A model generated the notes under the pieces. It did no database searches. It saw only the letters and a list, made by a program, of their open reading frames with translations, and was not told the origin of the DNA. The translations under genes and the position numbers were made by a program. A stretch of DNA of 33,080 nucleotides from an uncultured Bacilli bacterium. GTDB taxonomy: Bacteria; Bacillota_I; Bacilli_A; RF39; UBA660. The DNA lies in contig CALVXD010000010.1 of assembly GCA_944368815.1 (NCBI GenBank), positions 1 to 33,080 on the forward strand. Direction: 5' to 3'. Every line of letters begins with the position of its first letter. Positions within the stretch are counted from its first letter, which is position 1. Shown piece after piece: positions 18,361 through 26,073 of the stretch.

Positions 18361-19995
18361 ATGAAAGAAGTAAAAATAGAATTAACTGAACAGTGTAATA
18401 GATGGTGCAAACATTGCTCTAGTAAAGCGAAAAACACTGATTATAAGTCATTAGATATTGATACAGTTAAAAGAATAATTGACGAATCAAAAGAAATAAA
18501 CGTTAAGAGTATTGTTTTAACAGGAGGAGAAGCAACGCTGTATCCTAAACTTGATGAAGTAATCAGTTATGCTAGTAATAACGGACTTGAAATAAAATTA
18601 TATTCAATGTGTGATCCTACTTTAGATAACATTCAATATTTAGGATATCTAAATACTATTGGTCTTAAAGAAATTATTTATTCTACAACTTATAATCTTA
18701 CTTTAGATGGAGTTGTAACACTAGATAGATTAAAGAAATTTTTTCCTTTATTATTAGATGAAACTAATATTAAATTAGGGTTACACCATGCGATTTTAAA
18801 AGATACTGTATATGATATAGATGATGTAATTAAACTATTTTTTAATTTAGATGATACTAAAACAACAAATTTGTCTTTTCTTAGATATGTTCCTCATGGA
18901 AGGGGTACTAAAGCCTTACTTTTAAACAAAGATGAACTTATATGGTTTAGAAATAAAATGATTGAATATAAAAAAATATATGGAGATAAAATTAGATTAG
19001 GTAGTCCTTGGAACTTTTTAGGAATTGAAAAAACAGAATGTAGTGCGGCTGAAAAATCATTAATAGTAGGTTTTGATGGTAACGTTTATCCATGTGATGC
19101 AATGAAATATTTTGACTACTTAGGTAGTGGTGGTAATATATATCAAAATTCTTTAAAAGAAATATATAATTCTAAATATTTTAAGGATATTAGAACATTT
19201 AAAAATTGTAGTAGTTTGGAATGTTTAGAGTGCTCTAATTATGAAATATGTAAAGGTGGATGTTTAGGTCAAAAGATGGTTGCATTTATCAGTCCTGATA
19301 CTTTTACATTTAGAAAATATGGAATATTAGCAAGAAGAACTATGAATAATTTTGATACTGAAGAAATTAAGAAAATGAATGGAGAAATGGGCATTGTTGG
19401 AGAAATTGGTGAACTTATAGATTCGTTTAAAAAATATAAAACCCATAATTTAAATGTTGATAGCAAAAATAAATTAAAAGAAAATTTAATTATTGAAACA
19501 GGAGATATTGTATGGTATTTAGCAGCGTCATTATCTAGTTATTATGATATTAATTTTGAAGACATAGGTAAGTATATTCAAAATAGTTCTAATAAAGAAC
19601 TAGATAGAAAAGTATTTGATACACCAATATTACTTCAAAGTATAAAAACAAAAGATCCTGAATGTTTATTAAAATCATCAATTAATGAAATAAATATTAG
19701 TATTTTAGATAATAATACTTGTGATTATAATTTTAATAATGAATGGAAAAAACTTGTTTATTATGCTTGTCAAATAATTTATTTAAGTGATAAAAACAAA
19801 TTAATTGAAACTATTGCTAACTTACTTATTACTTTATCGAGAATTGCTAATATTGAACTTGAAGTATCAATGAATGAAGTATTAAAAAGAAATATAGAAA
19901 AGCTAAATAATAGATATAAACAAGGATATGATGTCGAAGTTGCAAATAAGAGAATTAAACTACTTACTAATTATAAAGGTAGCGAAGCAAATTAA
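18361..19995 (+). CDS. Radical SAM/SPASM-like protein fused to a MazG-type nucleotide pyrophosphohydrolase
   Basis: 544 aa. Residues 1-305 are a radical SAM enzyme: the cluster motif CNRWCKHC (Cys12, 16, 19), the GGE strand (VLTGGEATL) and a SPASM-like cysteine set (Cys227, 245, 283, 288, 291, 297, 301) with the typical DGNVYPC and CLECSNYEICKGGC arrangement, suggesting auxiliary iron-sulfur cluster binding. Residues ~335-544 are MazG-like: ExxE at Glu348/Glu351 and ExxD at Glu379/Asp382, the metal-binding pattern of all-alpha NTP pyrophosphohydrolases, ending in NIEKLNNRYKQGYD, a normal MazG tail. About 85 residues are inserted, and 470-520 looks like a second, degenerate MazG half. ATG chosen after AGGTGA. 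Substrates unknown: a modified (d)NTP or a peptide are both possible. Confidence 0.8.
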   Translation: MKEVKIELTEQCNRWCKHCSSKAKNTDYKSLDIDTVKRIIDESKEINVKSIVLTGGEATLYPKLDEVISYASNNGLEIKLYSMCDPTLDNIQYLGYLNTIGLKEIIYSTTYNLTLDGVVTLDRLKKFFPLLLDETNIKLGLHHAILKDTVYDIDDVIKLFFNLDDTKTTNLSFLRYVPHGRGTKALLLNKDELIWFRNKMIEYKKIYGDKIRLGSPWNFLGIEKTECSAAEKSLIVGFDGNVYPCDAMKYFDYLGSGGNIYQNSLKEIYNSKYFKDIRTFKNCSSLECLECSNYEICKGGCLGQKMVAFISPDTFTFRKYGILARRTMNNFDTEEIKKMNGEMGIVGEIGELIDSFKKYKTHNLNVDSKNKLKENLIIETGDIVWYLAASLSSYYDINFEDIGKYIQNSSNKELDRKVFDTPILLQSIKTKDPECLLKSSINEINISILDNNTCDYNFNNEWKKLVYYACQIIYLSDKNKLIETIANLLITLSRIANIELEVSMNEVLKRNIEKLNNRYKQGYDVEVANKRIKLLTNYKGSEAN

Positions 19996-20008
19996 AACAG
20001 GAGGAAAC

Positions 20009-20455
20009 ATGAAAACTATAGATAAAGATGAACATAAAGTAGAATTTTATAATCCTAATAATATAGTAATTGCTAAATATAAAAAATATGATCAAGAAGA
20101 ATTTGACTTGTTTGTTATGTCTAAGTTTTTATATATTAATAATGGCAAATTAGAATTTGGAAAATCTTTTAGAAACATAAATATTTATCAATTAATTGGT
20201 TTATTAAATGCAAATGATGATAATTGTTGTTATATGGATACAGTTAATTATGGAGATTATTTTTCAAATATTAATATTGAATATTATATATCACTAATAG
20301 AAGTATATAAACTTATGGGAAAAACAGAAATATTAAATAAAGAATACGTAAATAACGAAGATATGAAAATAGCATTAGAATATATAATAAATAATTATAA
20401 CGAAAAAAGAATAATGCAACAAATGGAACCAAAACAAAGAATTAGAAGAAAGTAA
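20009..20455 (+). CDS. Unrecognised 148-aa protein, partner of the radical SAM-MazG gene
   Basis: 148 aa. It starts MKTIDKDEHKVEFYNPNNIV and has no signal peptide or membrane segment; it looks like a small mixed alpha/beta cytosolic protein with a basic C-terminus (PKQRIRRK). Aromatic and Asn residues are frequent, and there is a Cys-Cys pair (DDNCCYMDTV). It does not match a family I know. The gene begins 13 bases after the radical SAM-MazG stop with a strong GGAGGAAAC ribosome site and ends in a terminator, so the two form an operon. It may be a substrate, chaperone or accessory subunit of the fusion enzyme. Confidence 0.75.
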   Translation: MKTIDKDEHKVEFYNPNNIVIAKYKKYDQEEFDLFVMSKFLYINNGKLEFGKSFRNINIYQLIGLLNANDDNCCYMDTVNYGDYFSNINIEYYISLIEVYKLMGKTEILNKEYVNNEDMKIALEYIINNYNEKRIMQQMEPKQRIRRK

Positions 20456-20487
20456 AGTTTATATGTAAATTACACTTTCTTTTTTTT
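20447..20487 (+). terminator. Intrinsic terminator of the radical SAM-MazG operon
   Basis: Outer stem AGAAAGT (20447-20453) with ACTTTCT (20474-20480), an inner GTTTA/TAAAT helix, then a run of seven or more T. Confidence 0.75.
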
Positions 20488-20539
20488 AGTACTTTAAAAA
20501 AAATGAATTTTATGGTATCCTAATATGGAAGGTGATTTT

Positions 20540-20953
20540 ATGGCATTAAGTAGAACTGAATCGAGAGAAAAAATTATGATTCTATTATATCAAGCATTAT
20601 TATATGAAAAAAATAACATTAATTATGATATAGACGATATGATAAATAATGAATTAGAAGAACAAAATGAATATATTTATAAATCATTAAATGAAATTCT
20701 AAATGGTAAAGATAAACTAATAGAAATTGCTAATAAATATTTAGGTAGTTGGCCAATGAATAGATTAGGTTTAACTGATCAATCTATTATTATGTTAGGT
20801 ATATATGAACTTATGAATACTGATATTGAAGGACCGATTATTATTAATGAAGCAGTTAATTTATCTAAAAAATATTCTGATGAACAGGTTAGTAAAATAG
20901 TTAATGGTGTTCTTGATAACATATATCATAATGAGGTAAAAGATGGAGAATAA
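20540..20953 (+). CDS. nusB: Transcription antitermination factor NusB
   Basis: 137 aa, all-alpha. The N-terminus LSRTESREKIMILLYQALL, the central LGSWPMNRLGLTDQSIIMLGIYELM and INEAVNLSKKYS...VNGVLDNI are classic NusB. It binds boxA of nascent rRNA with NusE (S10) and assists antitermination. The start is the ATG 5 bases after AAGGTGA (20529-20535); the upstream ATG at 20525 lies inside that ribosome site. It overlaps xseA by 11 bases and begins the conserved nusB-xseA-xseB operon; folD, which lies between nusB and xseA in Bacillus, is absent. Confidence 0.93.
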   Translation: MALSRTESREKIMILLYQALLYEKNNINYDIDDMINNELEEQNEYIYKSLNEILNGKDKLIEIANKYLGSWPMNRLGLTDQSIIMLGIYELMNTDIEGPIIINEAVNLSKKYSDEQVSKIVNGVLDNIYHNEVKDGE

Positions 20954-22208
20954 TTATATAACTATTACCGAATTATCGAGATATCTAAAAGGGAAATTTG
21001 AAAGTGACGAAAACTTAAGAAAAGTTTATATAAAAGGAGAAATATCAAATTTTAAGGCGCATACTAGAGGTCACTTTTATTTTACTTTAAAAGACGAAAC
21101 ATCAAGAATAAGTGCAGTAATGTTTGCATCAAATACTAGAGTTTTAAAGTTTACACCAGTTGACGGGATGAAAGTATTAGTAACAGGAAGAGTAACTGTA
21201 TATGAGGCAACCGGTGGATATCAAATATATGTTGAAGACATGCTTGAAGATGGTATAGGAAACCTTTATGTAGCATTTGAACAATTAAAAGAAAAATTAT
21301 CTAAAGAAGGTCTTTTTAATAAAGAACATAAAAGACCTATTAGAAGAATTCCTAGAAAAATAGGTATTGTTACAGCATCAACTGGAGCAGCTATTAGAGA
21401 TATATTAACCACTATTAAAAGGAGATATCCTGTATGTGAAACAATATTGTTTCCTTCCCTTGTACAAGGAAGTGATGCTGCACAAGATATTGTTAAAAAA
21501 ATAGAAATAGCAAATACATATGATATTGATACATTAATCGTGGGTAGGGGAGGCGGCTCTATTGAAGATTTATGGCCTTTTAACGAAGAAATAGTAGCAA
21601 GAGCTATATATAACTCTAAAGTTCCTGTAATTAGTGCTGTAGGACATGAAGTAGATTTTACGATTGCTGATTTTGTCGCAGACCTAAGAGCACCAACTCC
21701 AACTGCAGCAGCAGAACTAGCAGTTCCAGATATTAATACAATAATTACATATTTAGATACTGCTAAAACTAGAAGTTATAATACTTTATTAAATATAATC
21801 GAAAATAATAGATTAAAACTTCATAAACTAGAAGATAGTTTCGTTTTAAAAAGACCTACTGCTATATATGAAGTAAAAGAACAAAATTTAGATAATTTAA
21901 TCGATAAACTTAATAGAATAATAAAAGTATTTATTGATAACTCTAAAGTAGAATTATTTAAATATCAAAATAGTTATGTATTTAATAATCCCGAAATTAT
22001 TTATAAATTTAAAAAACAAAATTTAGAGAACATTATTGGTAAATTAGAAGTATTAAATCCAATGAATACATTAAAAAGAGGATATGCAATAATAAAAAAA
22101 GAAGATAGTGTAATATCTTCAATAAATAATTTAAATAAAGATGATGAAATAAAAATAAATGTATCTGATGGTATAATAGATGCAAAAGTAATTAAAGTAG
22201 GAGAATAA
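20943..22208 (+). CDS. xseA: Exodeoxyribonuclease VII large subunit
   Basis: 421 aa. An N-terminal OB-fold (VYIKGEISNFKAHTRGHFYFTLKD), then the catalytic region with the family stretches IGIVTASTGAAIRDI, LIVGRGGGSIEDLWPFNEE, VISAVGHEVDFTIADFVADLRAPTPTAAAE in part, then a long helical tail with two similar segments around residues 305-345 and 340-380 (KRPTAIYEVKEQNLDNLIDKL and NNPEIIYKFKKQNLENIIGKL, partly quoted), and a final YAII-containing strand. With XseB it degrades single-stranded DNA from both ends. GAGG upstream within nusB serves as ribosome site. Confidence 0.96.
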   Translation: MENNYITITELSRYLKGKFESDENLRKVYIKGEISNFKAHTRGHFYFTLKDETSRISAVMFASNTRVLKFTPVDGMKVLVTGRVTVYEATGGYQIYVEDMLEDGIGNLYVAFEQLKEKLSKEGLFNKEHKRPIRRIPRKIGIVTASTGAAIRDILTTIKRRYPVCETILFPSLVQGSDAAQDIVKKIEIANTYDIDTLIVGRGGGSIEDLWPFNEEIVARAIYNSKVPVISAVGHEVDFTIADFVADLRAPTPTAAAELAVPDINTIITYLDTAKTRSYNTLLNIIENNRLKLHKLEDSFVLKRPTAIYEVKEQNLDNLIDKLNRIIKVFIDNSKVELFKYQNSYVFNNPEIIYKFKKQNLENIIGKLEVLNPMNTLKRGYAIIKKEDSVISSINNLNKDDEIKINVSDGIIDAKVIKVGE

Positions 22209-22211
22209 AAT

Positions 22212-22436
22212 ATGAAAGAAAAAGAAATGAAATTTGAAGATAAAATAAGAGAACTTGAAAAAATAGTAACAGAACTTGAAAATGGAGAAGTAAGTTTAGA
22301 TGATGCCATTGATAAGTATACTACAGCAATGAAACTTGCTAAAGAATGTTCTGATAAATTAACTGAAGTATCAGATAAAGTAAATAAAATAATGTTAGAA
22401 AATGGTAAATTAGAAGAATTTAACGTAGAAGAGTAA
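22212..22436 (+). CDS. xseB: Exodeoxyribonuclease VII small subunit
   Basis: 74 aa, typical length. FEDKIRELEKIVTELENGEV, SLDDAIDKYTTAMKLAKEC and LEEFN are hallmark helices; several XseB chains wrap the XseA coiled coil. It begins 3 bases after the xseA stop with GGAG 8 bases upstream, and its last codons form the left arm of a terminator. The genes that usually follow (ispA, dxs) are absent here. Confidence 0.94.
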   Translation: MKEKEMKFEDKIRELEKIVTELENGEVSLDDAIDKYTTAMKLAKECSDKLTEVSDKVNKIMLENGKLEEFNVEE

Positions 22437-22447
22437 ATTCTTTTTTT
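22414..22447 (+). terminator. Intrinsic terminator of nusB-xseAB
   Basis: Stem AAGAATTTA (22414-22422) with TAAATTCTT (22434-22442), 11-nt loop, then T-run to 22447. Left arm lies in xseB codons. Confidence 0.7.
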
Positions 22448-22460
22448 AATACTTATTAAA

Positions 22461-22490
22461 TAAAAAAATAGAAAAAATAATTTTTTCTAT
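22461..22490 (-). terminator. Terminator of the tail-anchored protein gene
   Basis: Stem 22468-22477 with 22481-22490 (ATAGAAAAAA and its complement), 3-nt loop; on the minus strand it is followed by a seven-T run (22467-22461). The arms are almost all A-T, so it is weaker than others. Confidence 0.55.
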
Positions 22491-23236
22491 TACAATAATA
22501 CATACAATAATACTAACGAAATAATAACAGACATTATACCTAATAAACAGTAAGATACATAACCAAGTTGTGTTTCTTCTTTTCTTTTTATATAGTTAGT
22601 AGGAAGGTCTATTTCATCAATAATAATACTAGGATCTACTTCTAAAGTATTTAAATCTTCTTTAGGTTTTACTTCTTTTTCATCTTTACCAATAACAAAG
22701 TTAATATCTGTCATTTCTATTTTATTTAAAGAAATACTATCGTTATTAGTAATAGTTATAAGTTCTAAAAATGATTTGTATTCACATCTATCTTGATATT
22801 TATTTAAAAACCAACTAATAAAGCTTTTATATTTTTCATTATTTATTATAATTATTTTACTATCTACAGCTATTCCATTTTCTGTAAGTAACATATATGC
22901 TTTATTAATTATTCCTCCAATTACATTATTTAACTTGTCGTAAGTAATATCATTAGCATTAGTTCTAACGTCTTTTAATTCATCATTTTCAGTAATAGGT
23001 ATAACTAAACTAATATTATAATTATCTATTTTACTATATATATCTTTAACTAAAGCTTTTACATATTCTAAATCGTTAGTATTAACATTAAAAGTTTCAT
23101 AGTCACCACGTAATTCAATAGAAATATTAGTTTTATTAAATTCTTTATTTGGAACTGCAATAAAAAACGAAACTGTTCCTTCGCTTACTAAATAGATTTG
23201 ATGTTTATCCAAAGACATAAATAATGTTGTGTTCAT
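22490..23236 (-). CDS. Unrecognised tail-anchored protein
   Basis: 248 aa, no family recognised. No N-terminal signal. Residues 1-200 are mixed alpha/beta with repeated Ile/Asn-rich strands (ISLVIPITENDEL, IDSKIIIINNEKY-like), then an acidic linker (about 183-215, DEKEVKPKEDLNTLEVDPSI) and a single C-terminal hydrophobic helix (about 226-248, CLLGIMSVIISLVLLYVLL). This suggests a cytosolic domain anchored to the membrane by its tail. It has a strong promoter of its own (23294-23266) and a terminator, so it is a single-gene unit. An AGGAAGGGA ribosome site precedes the ATG. Confidence 0.75.
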   Translation of the reverse strand: MNTTLFMSLDKHQIYLVSEGTVSFFIAVPNKEFNKTNISIELRGDYETFNVNTNDLEYVKALVKDIYSKIDNYNISLVIPITENDELKDVRTNANDITYDKLNNVIGGIINKAYMLLTENGIAVDSKIIIINNEKYKSFISWFLNKYQDRCEYKSFLELITITNNDSISLNKIEMTDINFVIGKDEKEVKPKEDLNTLEVDPSIIIDEIDLPTNYIKRKEETQLGYVSYCLLGIMSVIISLVLLYVLL

Positions 23237-23265
23237 ATTTACTTCCCTTCCTATTATATAAATTA

Positions 23266-23294
23266 ATTATATCAAATTATTTTACACTTGTCAT
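23266..23294 (-). promoter_or_regulatory. Promoter of the tail-anchored protein gene
   Basis: Minus strand: ATGACA (23294-23289), 17-bp spacer, extended TGaTATAAT with TATAAT at 23271-23266. Near consensus in all three parts. Confidence 0.65.
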
Positions 23295-23310
23295 TAATTT
23301 TTTATTTATT

Positions 23311-24051
23311 TTACATAAACTTTATTAATATAAATAGTATACCTACAATAAAAAATACTAATAATGTTTTTTTATAATTATAACTTTTAGCGGTTGGTAA
23401 TAATTTACATAATGAAATATTTAACATAATACCTGCTACTATTGCAAATAATATACCTATAATAGTATTATTAATAAAATTTTTTAAAAATAAAAATGTT
23501 ATAAAAGCTCCAAATAATTCTGATATTGCAGATATAAAAGTATAAGATAATGCCTTAATTTTACTTTTAGTAGAATAATAAATTGGAACTGATATACTAA
23601 TTCCTTCAGGTATATTATGAAGAGCAATAGCAATAGCTAGACTAATCCCTAAAGTCATATTAGAAGACGCTGTAATAAATGTAATAATTCCTTCAGGTAT
23701 ATTATGTAAAATAATTGCTAACATTGAAATTATTCCTACTTTATATAATGTATTATTACTATTATCAGGTAAATAATAATTTAATATCATCGATATTATT
23801 ATTCCCAATATAATAGATATAATACATAAAATAAGACTTATAAAATCACTATTATTTACTTTTAAAAGTAATAAAGATTCTGGAATTAAATCAGTAATAG
23901 AAACAGTAATCATTACTCCTGATGCAAAGCTAAGAGAAGCTACTATTAATTTATTATAATTTTTAAATTTTAAAAAAATAAGTATTGTTCCAAGCATTGT
24001 TGAAAAAGCTGCAAAAGAAGTTAAAATAAATGGAAATAGAAAATTATTCAT
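23311..24051 (-). CDS. ZIP family metal transporter (ZupT-like)
   Basis: 246 aa, about eight membrane helices. The two HNIPEG motifs (His116 in AIILHNIPEGI, His145 in AIALHNIPEGI) are the metal-binding helix IV and V signature of ZIP/ZupT importers of zinc, manganese or iron; the first helix SFAAFSTMLGTI and SFASGVMITVSITDLIPES also fit. ATG at 24051 follows AGGTGAAACTTT. It takes up divalent metal; the exact ion is unclear. It is divergent from spoIVB and separated from the next minus gene by 74 bases. Confidence 0.92.
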   Translation of the reverse strand: MNNFLFPFILTSFAAFSTMLGTILIFLKFKNYNKLIVASLSFASGVMITVSITDLIPESLLLLKVNNSDFISLILCIISIILGIIISMILNYYLPDNSNNTLYKVGIISMLAIILHNIPEGIITFITASSNMTLGISLAIAIALHNIPEGISISVPIYYSTKSKIKALSYTFISAISELFGAFITFLFLKNFINNTIIGILFAIVAGIMLNISLCKLLPTAKSYNYKKTLLVFFIVGILFILIKFM

Positions 24052-24110
24052 AAAGTTTCACCTAATTAAATATATGTAAAATTTACTAAAAAAATGGTAG
24101 TTTTTTTCTC

Positions 24111-24139
24111 TTATAAATATAATTTTTAGATGCATTATA
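24111..24139 (+). promoter_or_regulatory. Possible forespore (sigma-G/F-like) promoter of spoIVB
   Basis: TTATA (24111-24115), 17-bp spacer, CATTATA (24133-24139). The second box fits the sigma-G -10 pattern CATnhTA; the first differs from GhATr at one base. B. subtilis spoIVB is transcribed in the forespore. Weak motif in AT-rich DNA. Confidence 0.25.
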
Positions 24140-24184
24140 ATAATGTAGTCTGTGAATAAAAAGCTACTAAAAGGAGATGTTTTT

Positions 24185-25180
24185 ATGTTTTTTAAAAAAT
24201 TAAAAAACAGCATTCTGCTTATTTTAACTGTTTCACTGTTATTACCAACACAAATTCTTGCTTACTCAGAATATATTATTGCAGGCGGAGAAAATATCGG
24301 TATTGAACTTAATTCAAAAGGAATTATTATAGTAGGCACTTATGAAGTAGACGGAAAAAATCCTGCTAAAGAAGCAAATTTACAAGTTGGAGACATTATA
24401 ACTTCTATTAACAATAGTAAAGTAGCAACTATTGAAGAAATGTTAACAGAAATAGATAAATTAAATGATGTAAGTTCTGTTAGTATTAATTATTTAAGAG
24501 GAAGTAAAACGTATTCTACTACTTTAAAATTAATTAAAGATAGTAATGATGTTTATAAAACAGGATTATATGTAAAAGATTCTATAACAGGAGTAGGTAC
24601 TTTATCATTTATTGATCCTAATACTAAACTATATGGTGCTTTAGGCCATGAAATAATTGAAAAATCTACTGGGCAAAAATTAGAGATAAAAGATGGTAAA
24701 ATATATAATTCAACTGTTACTAGTATAACTCCTAGTGATGATGGTAATCCTGGTGAAAAAAATGCAAGATATGATTCATCTATTGTTTATGGTGATGTAA
24801 AAGAAAATACAAGTTCTGGAATATTTGGAAGTTATACTGATACATTACCAGACAAAAAATTATATAAAGTAGCAGAACCTTCTCAAGTAAAAACTGGAAG
24901 TGCTAAAATTCTTACAGTTTTAAGTGGAGAAGAAGTTAAAGAATATGATATCAATATAATATCTGTTAGTAAAGAAGACAAAGAAACAAAAAATATTCTT
25001 TTTGAAATTACTGATTCAGAATTATTAGAAAAAACTGGTGGTATTGTTCAAGGAATGAGTGGAAGTCCTATTATTCAAGGTGAATATATTATTGGAGCAG
25101 TTACTCACGTAGTAGTAGATAACCCTAAAAGAGGATATGGTATATTTATAGTAAATATGTTAGAAGAAGCAGAAAATTAA
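24185..25180 (+). CDS. spoIVB: SpoIVB peptidase (S55 signalling protease)
   Basis: 331 aa. An N-terminal hydrophobic signal/anchor (about 8-27), a PDZ domain (about 48-118, with NPAKEANLQVGDIITSINN), then the S55 serine peptidase with LGALGHEI (His155) and TGGIVQGMSGSPIIQG, the Ser in GMSGSP being the nucleophile. In Bacillus it is secreted from the forespore and cleaves SpoIVFA to trigger pro-sigma-K processing. It is shorter than the ~425-aa Bacillus protein, mostly at the N-terminus. ATG follows AAAGGAGA; the GTG at 24152 is upstream of that site. spo0A, normally next, is missing; a terminator and IS200 follow. Confidence 0.93.
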   Translation: MFFKKLKNSILLILTVSLLLPTQILAYSEYIIAGGENIGIELNSKGIIIVGTYEVDGKNPAKEANLQVGDIITSINNSKVATIEEMLTEIDKLNDVSSVSINYLRGSKTYSTTLKLIKDSNDVYKTGLYVKDSITGVGTLSFIDPNTKLYGALGHEIIEKSTGQKLEIKDGKIYNSTVTSITPSDDGNPGEKNARYDSSIVYGDVKENTSSGIFGSYTDTLPDKKLYKVAEPSQVKTGSAKILTVLSGEEVKEYDINIISVSKEDKETKNILFEITDSELLEKTGGIVQGMSGSPIIQGEYIIGAVTHVVVDNPKRGYGIFIVNMLEEAEN

Positions 25181-25195
25181 TTATTTTAAGTTTAT

Positions 25196-25222
25196 AAGAC
25201 AGAATTTTTTTATTCTGTCTTT
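25196..25222 (+). terminator. Terminator after spoIVB
   Basis: Stem AAGACAGAAT (25196-25205) with ATTCTGTCTT (25212-25221), 6-nt loop; U-tract short on the plus strand. Confidence 0.7.
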
Positions 25223-25317
25223 ATTTATATTTAAGTTTAAAAAATTAGTAGAATTTCTAAAAAAGCAACTAAAAAATATTATTATATAATATGATTTTAA
25301 TAAAAAATAATAAAAAT

Positions 25318-25335
25318 CCACGTCTAAAGGCGTGG
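25318..25335. repeat. IS200 right-end hairpin
   Basis: CCACG (25318-25322) pairs with CGTGG (25331-25335), with one extra T-G pair; loop of 8 bases. It has the same CACG core as the left-end hairpin at 25989-26005. Confidence 0.65.
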
Positions 25336-25369
25336 TTTTTATCATTGGCCTATAAGGCCTATTACTGGC

Positions 25370-25391
25370 AGCCCACATTTGTGGGCTTTTT
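25370..25391 (+). terminator. Terminator hairpin in the IS200 right end
   Basis: AGCCCAC (25370-25376), ATTT loop, GTGGGCT (25381-25387), then T-run. It would stop transcription running from spoIVB into the antisense of tnpA. Confidence 0.65.
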
Positions 25392-25416
25392 AATACGCCA
25401 ATCGCCTTCGCAACTA

Positions 25417-25884
25417 TTACTTACCCGTAAACGGGTCTTTATATTCTTTTAAACTTCTCTTATCTTTTATTTGATCTTCAAGTTCTTGATTTTGAATATA
25501 TTTTTTTATTGTATTTTTGTTCATACCTACGGTACTCACAAAATAACCTTCAGCCCAAAAATGTCTATTTCCATAGTTGTATTTTAAATTCGCATGTTCT
25601 TCAAATATCATTAAGCTACTTTTACCTTTTAAATATCCCATAAAAGATGATATACTTATTTTAGGTGGAATTTTTACAAGCATATGAATATGGTCTGGAC
25701 AAGCATTCGCTTCTACAATTTCCACTCCTTTATAATCACATAGTCTTCTTAAGTATTTCCCAATATCTCTTCTTAATTTGTTATATATTGCTTTTCTTCT
25801 ATATTTTGGTGTGAAGACTATGTGATATTGGCAATCCCATTTAGTATGAGATAATGAACTTACATCGTCATTTTTAAATCTCAT
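25417..25884 (-). CDS. tnpA: IS200/IS605 Y1 transposase TnpA
   Basis: 155 aa, full length. HUH motif DHIHML (His65, His67) and catalytic Tyr129 (NTIKKYIQNQ) are intact, with the family opening HTKWDCQYHIVFTPKYRRK in part. It cuts and rejoins single-stranded element ends. The gene appears undamaged, so the copy may be active or recent. Its strong ribosome site AAAGGAGGAG is paired with an upstream copy of its complement: CTCCTTTTGAT (25895-25905) and ATCAAAAGGAG (25940-25950) on the plus strand form an 11-pair stem, so translation is probably throttled, as described for IS200. Confidence 0.95.
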   Translation of the reverse strand: MRFKNDDVSSLSHTKWDCQYHIVFTPKYRRKAIYNKLRRDIGKYLRRLCDYKGVEIVEANACPDHIHMLVKIPPKISISSFMGYLKGKSSLMIFEEHANLKYNYGNRHFWAEGYFVSTVGMNKNTIKKYIQNQELEDQIKDKRSLKEYKDPFTGK

Positions 25885-25894
25885 TGATTTTCTC

Positions 25895-25950
25895 CTCCTT
25901 TTGATTTTTATTAGCGGTTTGGCGTACCACTTTTATTATATCAAAAGGAG
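25895..25950 (-). promoter_or_regulatory. Leader hairpin hiding the tnpA ribosome site
   Basis: Perfect 11-bp inverted repeat (25895-25905 with 25940-25950) with a 34-nt loop; its 3' arm in the tnpA mRNA is the ribosome binding site. Known IS200 elements limit TnpA synthesis this way. Confidence 0.65.
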
Positions 25951-25988
25951 AAGAAAGTGCATATGAATGCTATCGCTTTTTCAGTTCT

Positions 25989-26005
25989 CACGTGCATAGC
26001 ACGTG
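25989..26005. repeat. IS200 left-end hairpin
   Basis: Perfect CACGTGC-ATA-GCACGTG hairpin, 7 pairs and a 3-base loop, the structure TnpA recognises on one strand. Confidence 0.65.
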
Positions 26006-26040
26006 GTTTTATTCGCTCGTCAATTCTTTCCGAGCAAATA

Positions 26041-26073
26041 AAATAGGAAGATTAATAAGTATCTTCCTATTTT
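26041..26073. terminator. Bidirectional hairpin next to the 45-aa gene
   Basis: 12-pair perfect stem (26041-26052 with 26061-26072), 8-nt loop. It lies immediately after the stop codon of the minus-strand 45-aa gene and at the outer edge of the IS200 element. Confidence 0.7.

Larger units (their letters stand above)
25313..26036 (-). mobile_element. IS200-type insertion sequence (approximate ends)
   Basis: A single Y1 transposase gene is flanked by subterminal hairpins instead of inverted repeats, as in IS200/IS605. The right-end side (low coordinates) has a hairpin at 25318-25335 (CCACG/CGTGG) and an outward terminator hairpin at 25370-25391. The left-end side has hairpins at 25989-26005 (CACGTGC/GCACGTG) and 26015-26035 (GCTCG/CGAGC). 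The exact cleavage points cannot be placed by eye. There is no TnpB. The element lies between spoIVB and spoIIM without breaking a gene. Confidence 0.8.
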
